Assembly (NCBI GenBank): GCA_008360975.2
Contig: CM039196.1
Span: forward strand, 4,464,001 to 4,528,000
From: Lichenostomus cassidix
Taxonomy: Eukaryota; Chordata; Aves; Passeriformes; Meliphagidae
DNA length: 64,000 bases
Reading direction: 5' to 3'
Shown: positions 10,556 to 22,500 of the stretch, one piece after another
Position numbering within the stretch: position 1 is the first letter of the stretch
Layout: every line of letters begins with the position of its first letter
The notes under the pieces: generated by a model
Seen by the model: only the letters and a program-made list of their open reading frames with translations
Told to the model about the DNA's origin: nothing
The model's database searches: none
Made by a program: the position numbers and the translations under genes

Positions 10556-13500
10556 GAAAGTCTCTGTCCAGGCTGGCACTGCTGGTGTTTCGGGGTTGGG
10601 GTCTGGGGCTGCCCGGGGGCTCAGCGCTGGGGAGGTCTGACTGCAGCAGCTCCCGGGGTTGCATCCCCACAGCTCCCTGTGCATTTCTTCATGCTGTGTC
10701 CGACCGGCTGGCTCTGGGCTCCTTCACAGCCTGAGTGTGCTGGTTTGAGTGGTGTTTGCCTGCCTGGGTGAGGCTGGCAGGCTGCAGGGTTTGCTGCTGG
10801 CGCTGCTGCTGGGAAAGCTGCGGGAAGCAAGGCTGGTTTTGGGACCTGCAGGGCTGCATGTGGCTGCGGTGATGCTGGAGCTGCTTCTCGCCTCGCCGCA
10901 GCCAGGGTGGTTCCTCCCGTGGCTGTGCCAGGCTGCTGGCACAGAGCAGAGCTGGCAGCACACGTTGGCTCCTGTGGCACCAACCTGGGCGCTTTTCTTC
11001 TCGGTGCTTCTGCTCCCACAGCATCCCCGACCCAGCCTGGTGGCCACGGCTGCCCCGTGGCCTCGCCAGGAGCCTGAGCAGGGTGATGCTGCTCAGCCCT
11101 GCTGCCACTAGCGAGCTGGGCTGCCTCCTGTCCCTGTCCCTGTGACCCAGCTCTGCTCCCCCGAACAGATCCGTGACGAGGACAGGGGGCCACCACCCTC
11201 TGCACCCCCCCTGCTCCTGTCGGTCATCCCTGGGGGGTTCATCAAGCAGCTGGTGAGAGAAACAGAGCAGGAAGCCAAGGCGGCGCGGCGGAGGAAGGAG
11301 AGCAGGGTGGGAACCAAGGAGGAGGTGAGCGCTGGGGGATGTCACACAGTGCCAGGGGGCTGGATGTCCCTGAGCGTCCCCAGGGGTCACAGCCGGCTCC
11401 TCTCCTTTGCTTGCAGCCTGTAGGGAAGGACGGAGACAGGGAAGGGGACAGCCCTGGTGGCCGAGGAAAGGGAGCCAGCAAGGGGTCACTGCGGAACGGG
11501 CTGAAGGCAGAGGGACAGGGGGACAAGGGGGTCGCAGCCCCCCCTGAGAAAGCTGTGCAGGGGACAATCCCCAGCAAAACCCCAGCTCCTGCACCTGGCT
11601 CAGCAGTGCCTGCACCCAAACCAGCAGAAACACCCCCAAAAAAAGCGGAGACCCCTGGCAAACCAGCAGAGACAACCCGAAAAGGAGCAGAAACATCCCT
11701 CAAAACAGCAGCACCTGTTCCCAAAGCAGCAGAGACACCCCCAAAAAGAGCAGAGACCCCCAAACCAGCAGAGACATCCTCCAAAGCAGCAGAGACATCC
11801 TCCAAAACGACAGAAACATCTCCCAAAATAGCAGAGGCTTCCTCCAAACCAGTGCAGACCACTCCCAAACCAGCAGAGACCCCTCGCCCAGGGGCTCCCA
11901 AGGTGGCAAAGCTGCTGTCCCCCTGGAGGAGCCCCAAGGAGCCCTTTCTGGGGGGCAGCCCCCCAGCTGCAGCCCCTGCATCCAGCCAGGGCCTCCAGGG
12001 CAGCAGCAAAGTCCCAGTGAAGGAAGGGGACACGCCCAAGGGGACAGTCCTTGAAGGCAACAAGAAGAAGGGGACAGTCCCTGAGAACACCAAGAAGGAG
12101 AAGGGGACAGTCCTTGAAAGCACCAGGAAGGAGAAGGGGACAGTCACTGAGAGCACCAAGGAGAAGGGGACAGTCCTTGAAAGCACCAAGAAGGGGACAG
12201 TCCCTGAGAGCACCAAGGAGAAGGTGACACCCTCGAGGCAAGAGGAGCCCCCAGCCAAGGGGAAAGCCCAGAGAGAGCTGTTATTAGCCAGGAAAGAGCC
12301 AGAGAAGATGAAGAAAGATGTTGGAGGTGGCAAGAAGGAGCCAAGGGAGATCAAAAAGCCTGAAAAATCCACAAACAAGTCAGAGGGGCTCAAGGGGGAG
12401 CCAGGAGGAACCCAAGGGAAGTCCACAGATGTGGGAAAAGAGGTGGGGAAGGTGAAAGAAGAGCTGGGAAAGGGTCGAGAGATGCTGAAAGAGAGCAAAG
12501 GGATTGGCAAGAGCACAGACAAGGACCTGGCTAAAGAAACCCCAGAAAAGAGCAAAGAGAAGAAGAGGGAGAGCACAGAGAAGGACCAGGATGAAGAGAC
12601 ATTGGGTGAGAGCATGGACAAGGACCAGGTAATGTGTTGGGGTGCTACCTGGGGTTTTGGGACGCTTTTCTGGTTTCATTCTCCTCTTCCCATACCTGTG
12701 GGTTTGGAACCCATCCTGGACCTGGATGGGTGGGCAGAAGAGGGACAGAAGTGTGGAAGTGTCCATGGGGCAAAAGCAACCTGTCCAGCTCAGTTTCCCT
12801 CCTGCTGCTGCCCAATTCCCCTTCCTCCTCCCCGCAGGCTCCGAGGGATGTTTGGTACGAAGCAGAGAAGGTCTGGCTGATCCAGCAGGATGGCTTCACT
12901 CTCGGTAACTCTCCCTCCTCTGCCCTGCCTTTCCAGCTCCGGGGATGAGACGTGTCAGGAGCAGGGTGGGCTCTGGGTGGGGTGGGATTTGCCCCCTTGG
13001 CATCTCCCCATGTCACAGCCCCTGGGGACACTCACAGCCTCTCGTTCAGCCACACAGCTGAAGCCAGACGTGGGGACACCCGAGCTGCCGGCGGGGAGGG
13101 TGAGGGTGCGGCGGGACGAGGATGGCACTGTCACCGAGGTGGATGAGGACAGCGTGCAGAGGGTGAGTCACCTCCCCAGGCTGGGCTGGTGCAGTGATGG
13201 TGGTCCCAGTGCAGGACACTGCCTGGGCACGGTGATGCTTCTGAAGCCACCGCGCCGGGCTGGCTGTCCCCGAGGTGTCGGGGGTTTGGCACAGCCCTGG
13301 TGTGACAGCAGAGCTCGAGGGGTCTCTGTCCCCGCAGACCAACCCCCCCAGCCTGGACCAGGCCGAGGATCTGGCAGCTCTCACCAGCCTCAACGAGTGC
13401 AGCGTCATGAACACGCTGCGGCAGCGCTACCGCGCCCGCCTGCCCTGCACCTACGCGGGACACAGCCTGGTGGCCATCGCCACCCGCCCTGAGCCCGCCG

Positions 13501-16500
13501 CCGCCGCCGCCAAGGTGAGACAGGGGACCCGGAGTGGTGGCATCTCCCTGGGGACAGTGGCGGAGGGCGCCGGGCGCGGCGGGGCCGGCAGGTGGCATCG
13601 TGGGACTGTCACAGCGCGGGGACACTCGGGACCGGGAATGGTCTGGGGACAATCGGGATCAGGGTTGCTCTGGGGACATTTAGGATCATGGTTGCTCTGG
13701 GACACTGTGGGCGCTCAGGGGACATTCCAGACCAGGGATGCTGTAAGGACATTTGAGACCAGGGATGCTCTGGGGACACTCAGGACCGGGGATGCTCTGG
13801 GGACACGTGGGACCAAGGTTGCTCTGGGGACATTCAGGACCACAGTTGCCCTGGGACACTGGGGGTGCTCAGGGGACATTCCAGACCAGGGATGCTCTAG
13901 GGACACTCGGAACTGGGGTGTTGGGTGTTGGACTGGGGATGCTCTTGAGACACTCAGGACAACAGTTGCTCTGGGACACTGGGGACTAGGGATGCTCAGG
14001 GGACATTTGAGACCAAGGATGCTGTAGGGACATTTGGGACTAAGGATGCTCTGGGCACACTCAGGACTGGGAATGCTTTGAAAATCCTGATGGCCAGGAA
14101 TTCTCTGTGGCTGCTTGATCTTGGGGCTGAGGGGGCTCTGAGGACACAGCCTTGGGGGTTTCTGCACGCTGGAGAAAAATCATCACCCTGGGTGTGAACA
14201 CCTCCAGGATTTTCTCCACCAGAAGCCTGTCTGGGATGTGCTCTGCCATTCCCTCCCTCCCCACAGGCTCCCAGGGGCAAGAAGGACAACCTCCCCCCCC
14301 ACATCTGCTCGCTGGCACACAGAGCCTACAGGAAGCTGCTGATGCAGCGGCAGGACCAGGCCATTGTCCCCCTGGGGCACAGCGGGGCTGGCAGGACCCA
14401 GTGCTGCCAGAGAGCTCTGGAGTACCTGGTGGGCACTGCAGGCAGCCTGGATGGCAGAGTCTCAGGTAGGGGAAGCATCCCAGGTAGGGGTGATGCCTTA
14501 AAGCTGGTGAAAATACGAAGCAGGCACAGCAGTGAAAGGAAAAAGGGTATTACTTTGGTTTTAATAGGATTTTAGGTGCACAGCTCATCAAAGGTGGAAA
14601 CCCCCTGTACAATGTGTATACAAATTTATGGACTTCACATTTTAGCATATCTACCTAAAATCCCCCAATAAGAAACTTAACAAATGAAGTAATTGTCCCC
14701 CTATTCTAATTATCCCCCTCGTCAAGTGAGACTACAGCCTAGTTTACAAAAATATGCTCTGTCCAAGGTTGGAGCCTCTAGTTCTGAGATAGTTATGAAT
14801 GTTTTACCTTCCCCCTTGGAGAATCCCCAAACTAAGCTAAGTATCAGACTGCAAGAGTTATAAACATGGAGGGCTAAGGCACAAGGAGCGTTTGTGAAGG
14901 GCACAAAGAAAGAGAAGGGTGTAAAAATGTATAAAAAGGGGTATAAAAAGAAAAGACAAAAATCATCAGGCATCAGGGGCAGAGTCCCAGGTAGGGACAG
15001 GGATGGATCTGGGTGCTGGGCAGGGGCAGCACACGGATCCTGTGCAAGCTGGGAGCACACAAAACCACACAAATCTACCTGATTTGAGCCCCTTAGGGTG
15101 GCTCCTGAGTGGTCAGTGTGGCTGTGAGTGCCACTGTTGCCGTCCCAGACTTAACAGATTTGCTGATTTGATAAACAGCAGGAGGGGATTACTCGAGTGA
15201 CCACAGTGCTTGGGGCAGCTCTTTCCCACCTGCTCAGGTTTCTGGCTCTGCTCGGCAGGCAGCAGTTTCAGAGGGCAGGGTTGGGTTTCAGAGCTCTCTG
15301 TGCTCTCGCACAGGGCTGAGGGGTGGCCTGGAACAGGGTGGGCAGGATGTCCCTGGTGTCCCCCGTGGTGTGGGATGCTGACCCCATGCCTGGCCAGTCC
15401 CCAGTGCTGGGACAAACCCCAGGAGGAGCAGGCAGGGTGAGGCAGGAGGAGATGCCTCCTCCGGAGCTGCAGGGAGGCTCAGAAAGCTGAACTGCTGGTT
15501 TTGCAGTGGAGAAGATCCAGGCGATGTTCACAGTCCTGGCAGCCTTTGGGTCGGTGACCACCAGCCACAGCAGCAGCTCCACACGCTTCTCCATGGTCCT
15601 GTCGCTGGATTTCAGTGCCACTGGCCACATCACTGCTGCTCACCTCCAGGTACTGTCACCTGGTGAGACAGGAGGGCTGAAACTGGGGGTCCTTGGGGTG
15701 GGGATGTGCCAGGAGGAGTGATGCTGCACTCCCTGCTCCCCTCCCTGCTCCTCCTAAACCAGAGATACCCAAATGACCCCGTGGCAGGAGCTCTGTGACA
15801 GCACGGCAGAGTCCCCCAGCCTGTCCCCATCCCCGGCAGGGAGCTCAGAGCAGCGCTGGGATGAAACGTTGACGAGGAAATGTATAATTCAGCATTTCAT
15901 TAGCAGCACCTCCCGGCCGCCCGGAGCTGAGCCTCGGAGGGCTTTTATCACCGTCAGGGCTCTTATCAAAGGCTCTTTAATCAGAGCTGCCCGTGGCCCT
16001 GAGCCTTGTCTGAGGGAGGAGAGGACTGGAGCTTTGTCTGCTCCTGGGGAGCACCAGGGCTTCCCACTGCTGCCCCTGCCCTGCCCAGGCACTGAAATGT
16101 TGCCTGGGACATGATTCAGCTTGCACAGCCCCCAAATCCAGCTGTGTCCCTGCGAGGAGAAGCCCAGCCTCTCCCTGGCAGCTCCCAGAGCATGTCCCCA
16201 TGTCGCTGTCCCCTGTGTTTGCTCCCCAGACCATGCTGCTGGAGAGAGCCCGAGTTGCCCAGCAGCCCGATGGAGAGAGCAGCTTCAACATCTTCCCGCT
16301 GCTGCTGGCGGGGCTGGATGTGGCAGAGAGGTGGGTGTGGGGATTTCCCATCCTTTATTCCCAAATTCCCTCCTCCCATGGGGTTTTGAGACTCCCTGGT
16401 TAGAGATTGTGACAGCAATTGCATTAGTGGGTCTGCAGGGATCTTTATGCACAGAGATTTTCTATGAAATGGGGGAATTTCCTCATTCTTTTTTTGCCCC

Positions 16501-19500
16501 TAAAGGCAAAATTGTGGTGATAAATGAGGCAGAGATCCCTTTCCCTCTCACTTCTCCAGGCAAAGGTGTGCCAGCTCATGTGGCTGCATGGGACAGTGCT
16601 GGGGTGACCTGTCCCACCCATGTCCCTCAGATGGGGCTTTAAAGGGAGCTGGGGGTGCTGGGGTCAGCCAGGGAGGGAGTTTGACTCTCATTTTCTGTGA
16701 CTGCCCCAGGACGATGCTGCACCTGCACCAGGTGGCTGAGAGCAATTCCTTCGGGATCAAACCCTTCACAAAGGTAGGGAGAGGGGGAAAGGCTGGAGCC
16801 TTGTCCCAGCTGCAGTGGGATGCTGCAGGGCACTGCTTTGTCACCCCCAGAGAAAGGATGACCTGGCTGCTGGGTGACTTGTGATGATGTCACTGTGCTG
16901 GGAGCACGGAGGGGAGGGAGGGAATGTTGGGATGTGAGGAATGATCTGCCCAAACAGCCCCCAGCACCCTCTGACAGCCACAGGGGAGATGCTGGGACTG
17001 GGGCTGCCCTGCCTGGGACCTCTGCTTGGGTTTTCACACCCACAGCCACCCTGGGGACAGATCCTGCCACTCCAGGGTCACCTACCCCTGATGTTCCCCT
17101 GCTGCAGCAACTCCCAGGGGCAAGAGCATCCTTTGGACAGCCCAGAAGGTGGAATTTAGGGGTTAAACCTCCACAGCTGATTCGCAGCTCCAACCCCTCA
17201 TTAGTCTGAGCTGTTTGCAGGGTCCCAGCAGGTTGTCCCCGAGCCAAAGCGCTGGGATGAATTGCAGCAATTTGCAGTTACATCATCTATCGATGAATCC
17301 AATATTCCATCTTCATTAGGGAGCTCCTGCTCTGCTTCAGCGGCCAAAGGAATCAGCTGCTGGAGCAGCAGCTCCGGGCAGGGCACAGAGATGTGCTCAC
17401 CCTGCTGATGCAGCAGGTTTGGGTTCAGAGATGGGGTTTTAGCCTCCTTTCTCAGCTCTGATTCCTGGGGATTTGCCATCCCAGCTGGGAGGGTTTTCTC
17501 GCTGATCCTTGCCGAGGAGGGATGTTCCCCTCTGGAGCTGGTGACCCCACAGAGCATCCCCAGCTCAGGGACTGCAGCAGGAGGTGGCCATGGTGGGAGG
17601 AGAGGTCCTGCTGCTGGCTGGGAGCTGCTCAGCCCTGGGCAGGTGTGTCTGGTGAGGAGTGAGGGGACAGGGTTGGATGGACATACTGGGCTGTGGAACG
17701 TGTCCCTGCCATGGCAGAGCTTGGAAGGAGATGACCTTTAAGGACCCTTCAAACCCAAACCCTTTGATGATTCCTTGATATAAAACACCCATCTCCAGCT
17801 GTGGACACTCCTGAAGTGCTAATTACCTGTACAAGGTGATGTACCCAGCTTGCTCCTCACACCAGGCACCTCAGGAACCTGCCAGGGGCTTCTCCACTTT
17901 GTCCAAACTTTTCTGAGAAATAGGAAAAATCTCCTTCTCCCATCTTTGCTGTCTTTCCTTGCTGTCCCAATGGCTTCACTCCCCCTCCTGTTGGGGACAG
18001 TGCCCAGCAGAGGCAGTGACATCCCCTGGCTGTCTCCCCCTGCAGCCTGAGGACAAGCAGAGAGCCTCGGTGGCCTTCTCCCAGCTCCGGGCTGCCATGG
18101 CCACCCTGGGCATCACCACCGAGGAGCAGGCAGCTGTGTGGCGCATCCTGGCTGGAATTTACCACCTGGGAGCTGCTGGGGCTTGCAAAGGTAAGGAGGT
18201 TCTGCTTCCCTGGGAGCTGGGAGGGAGAACATCCTGGCAGGGATCAGAGTTTGGGGCTGTGGGGATGATGTGTTTCCATTTGTGGTGGATCCAAGCTCTT
18301 TGTTGCTCTTCCTCCACGGTGGGATGTTGGTGTCCTGCCATGTGGGGGCTTCTGGAGAAGTTCTGACCTTGCCCCATGTGGACAGGACAGGCTGCTGGGT
18401 GTCACCTCATGCCAGCTCCTCAGGAAGGACCGGGGTGGGTGACTCCTTGTCCCCAATGACACCACGGAGGGATGGCTTGAGGTAGCACTAATTCCATCAT
18501 CTCTTGAGTGTCTACCACAATAACTGAATTACAATAGGCTGAGTCTGGATGAAGATTGTATTTATAGAGACTTTGTTAATACAGACAAGCAGGAATTGCC
18601 TGATCCCTTACAAATTATTTTAGGACGTGCTCTAACCCGTTTTAGAGGCAGCCACATTGATTTACACACTTGAATTTATGAGGGCTGCATAAAGGCTGCC
18701 ATAAACTCAGCCACAGACATTTATAAATGTCTCTGCAACATGTCATAACACATCTTATGGTAATTTATGCCATTAATCATTTATTAATTATTTTAAAAGG
18801 ATAGATGCTGTCATGAGTTCTCTTTACAGTGAGTTCTCTTTTCTCCTTCTTTCTGGTGTTCTCTTTCCTCATCTCCATCTATACTAATGTCCTTCCAGCT
18901 TCTAAAGGCGACTCTATGGTCTCAGGCTGATGAGTGTCAGAAGGCTCTTGGCCAAAAAATTTGAAAGTCTTTTTGCCCTGTGAGTTTTCAGGAGAGCAGA
19001 TTTTGGAGATGTGTCTCATTTTGGGAGTGCCCAGCTCAAGGGCAGGTGGAGGGATGGTCTCAGGGAGCTTTGATTTTCTCAGACTTCCTGCACATTGTGC
19101 CCTAAGCCCTCTGTGAATCAATCTGGGAGGGGATTGAGTGCTGTACCCAACAAATCCTGCTCGATTCTTTCAGCAGGAGCAGGACTGGGAATTGTGGATC
19201 CAGGCAGGGCTGTGGCTCAAGAGCACTCGGGTGTGGGATTAACAAGCAGAGCATGTCTCAGTGTCGCTCACTCTGGTATTGATTCCCCCACCGTGTGTCA
19301 ACAAAAGGGGAGAAATGAAAGGAAATATGGATAAAAAATGGATCAAAGCTGGATGGAGCAAAAGTCTCAGTGGGGGCGACGACTCTTTTAATGTGGTTAA
19401 ACCTGTCTCCCGATAGCCATCTCTTCCCTTCCCCTTTCATGCCCTTTGATGTTGTGTATTCCAAATCCTCTCCTTGAAATCTCGCCGAAGGGAGCCTCGG

Positions 19501-22500
19501 CGCTGCTTTTCCAGGGCAGTCAGAGCTCAGCCGGGCGCCTCCTCCATCCCCATCCGCAGCCACGGCCCTGGCACATGTCAAACGGGTCCCCAGCGTGGGC
19601 TAAAAGCACCTTTTCCCCTTCCCTCCTCACCCATTCGGTTTGTGCAGGAATAAACCAGGAGGGAACAGCACCACCTCTCCCTGGCTGGGGGTGGAAAACG
19701 CGTTTGCAGCTACAAAAAAAAAAACCGCCGAGAAGAAAAGGCTGAATTTCAAAAGCTCGTTCTGCTCCATCCCCGCTGCCTTTGAAACATATTAGAGCAG
19801 TTCTTTCAGTGGGAAAGCAGCCTGGCAGCTGGAGGCCAGCGGGGCACCCCGGGCACCATTCACCTGAGAGCTCCAATCCCTTTGTGGGCTGCAGAAAATC
19901 CCCTGCTTGCATTTATTTGCTGCCTTCGTGAGCTGGAGGGAGGTTTGGGGCGCAGTGGGGGTCGAGTTCAGCTCTGTCCTTTTGCTGGTTGATATAAAAA
20001 CAAAGCCTTGTGGCTCCCCAGCTCCCTGTGGCCTTTCCAAAAAACACCTATAGTGGAGGTGGCTGTGATTCCAGCCCTCCTGGTGTGTCAGGAGTCACTC
20101 CAAACCCTCTGGCATCCCTGTGGAATCACATCCTGGGAACCCAGGAAACTGGGCATTGAGCACTTTGAAAATTGGGGATTGAGTTGGAGTTGAGCCAGGG
20201 CTGTAGCAGGAGGGGCTGAGATCTCCATGACTGGTGCTGACCCTGTGTTTTCCTTCTGCATCTCTCAAATATTACCTGGGTTGAAGTAATTCCCTGCAGG
20301 TGTTAAAGTCAGCGAGTTTTCCACTGTCACATCACACCCAGGAGGGCCATGTGGAGCTGCTGCTGCTTATAGTTCATGGAGGGAGAAATGGTGCCTGGGG
20401 GCTGAGTGGACCCTCTTGTTTATCCCAGGGATGCTGGAATGGGCAGTGTGGGATGCTGGAATTATAGTTTGGAATGCCAGCCAGGTCTGTGCAGCCCTGA
20501 GCCCCCAGAACTCCCTGGCAGGCAGAGCTTTTGTGTCTGACAGGAATCAGCATCTGTCCAGCCAGCTCAGACAAGAACAAGTGAGAACAGAATAAATCAA
20601 AGCCTGGAGTGTTGAGGCAATTCCTCTGCCTGCTCCAGCACAGCCCTTGATGTTGGAGTCCTTCAGTCAGCATAGGAAATGCTGGGAGAGGATCAAAGGG
20701 GAAGGGAGAGGGGGGCTGACTCTCGTGGGTGTGCTGTGAAGCACCCACAGCCCTCAAATCCTGCTTTGTGCATTCCCTTGGCCAGGTGAGGGTCCCCCAT
20801 GGGGCTTCCCAGGATGTGGCCACCTTTCTCTCTCCATCCCAAACCATCTCCCCTTCCACCAGCCGTGTTTTAATGCTTATTTTAATTTTGAGCTCCCTGT
20901 GCTCCTCATCCACCACCCAAAAGTGCCACCCTGAGCTCTCTGGGTGACATTGGCTTCTCCTATTTCTGCTCATCCCTCCTGTTCCTGAGCTGTGCTGCCC
21001 AGCTGCCTGCACAGCACCTTCCTGGCCTGGATTTGTAAAAGGGTTAACCCTGCAGATTACTTCCCTATTGATTTTGATGGTTGAGCTGGAATTGTTATTG
21101 CAGAATGGCAGTGATGTGTGGAGCTCTGCTCGAGGGGAGGAACTGCTGCTCCTGGGATGCTGGGACAGCAAACACTGCTGGGACCTGGAAAGGTGATCCT
21201 GGATTTCCAGGGATTGGTTTGTAATCCCATCAGCTCCCATCAGCACATCTGCTGCTTTGCTCCACTGAAACTCTTGAAACACTGATGTTACCAATGCCAA
21301 GTTTTCTGCCTGTTCCCCGATTTGCCTTGGATCATTTTGATTTTTGGGTGCACGAGGGAGGGAATGGGAGCTTGTTGGTGATGCTGAGGCAGAGCTGGCC
21401 CTGGCTGAGCCCCTGTGTCCCTCCCCAGTTGGCAGGAAGCAGTTCCTGAAGTTCGAGAGTGCCAGCCGTGCCGCCGAGGTGCTGGGCTGCGATGTGGAGG
21501 AGCTCAGCACTGCTGTCTTCAAGCACCACCTGAGGCACATCCTGGCACAGGTGACAGCACGGGGACAGCCCCAGGCAGAGGAGAGCCCACCAGGTACTGG
21601 GATGCTCCATCCCTTTTTCCTTTATTTCTTGGGGAGAGGGAATGGTGAGGCAACACATCCTGTTCTTCTCGGTGAGCCGCAGTTAGGTCTGTTAATGTTA
21701 ATTAAATCATGAAGTGTTCTGTGTCACATCACTGGCCTCAGCTCTCCAGCTGCCCCTGCCTGACCCTACTTAGGGACACGTGAAATCAGGTGAATTCAGA
21801 TAAATGATGTGGCTTAAACACTGTGAGAGCTCTGCCTAGAAAAACAGGGAAAATCCCCAAACTCCACGAATGGAGCTGGGCTGGTGTTGTGCTCCCAACA
21901 CCTGCATCCTGCATGGAGATCTGGATCAGGGATTGTGCTGCTGAGCCACTGTAAACCTTAAATTAATGTATGGATCTCATTCATGGAGGCAGATCCAGCA
22001 GGTGCATGGTGGGAGGGTGAGATATCATCTGGATTTCAGGTCAGCCTTCCCACACTCCTTAAAGGTTGGGCTTGATGATCCTGGAGGTCTTTTCCAACAT
22101 TGATGATGATTATTCCAGGGTCCTCAGCAGCAGAATTCCAGCTGGGCCCTGCCAGTTATTCTGATAAAAGCCAGAACCCAAGGAAGTAGCCTTTGAAATG
22201 GCAATGATTGTATTCCTTAAACCCGCAAGAGGTGGGGGTGATGTGCAGGGCTGTCCCTGGAGTGATGCTGTGAGTTCTCCAGCACAGAGATCCAGGGAAT
22301 CCCAGGCACCACCTCAGCTCTTTGAGGGCTAAACTTGGCTGGAAATAAATCAATAAATACCTTGTGTGTGTGCCTGCTCTTCCCTCCTGCAGGGCCAAAG
22401 ATGACTGGAGCAGAGTGTGTGGAGGGAATGGCCTCGGGGCTCTATGAGGAGCTCTTTGCTGCTGTGGTCTCCCTCATCAACAGGTATTAAAGAGTGCTGG

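Noticed and set aside
10768..10769. Strong GT donor (CTGG|GTGAGG) as an alternative end for exon 1
   Set aside because: It leaves phase 2 while exon 2 must be entered in phase 0, so the MYO18B frame would be lost.
11242..12621. 459-codon reverse-strand open frame opposite MYO18B exon 3
   Set aside because: It is rich in Ser/Leu/Val repeats that mirror the sense repeats. There is no recognisable protein, and the sense frame is clearly the MYO18B exon.
13616..14076. Repetitive open frames rich in ALGTLGTR or MLWGH units
   Set aside because: They come from the 27-bp minisatellite in intron 6, not from coding sequence.
20374..21540. 388-codon reverse-strand open frame in intron 11, overlapping exon 12
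   Set aside because: It has no recognisable domain or low-complexity bias, and part lies antisense to a real exon. I consider it a chance frame; RNA evidence would be needed to revive it.
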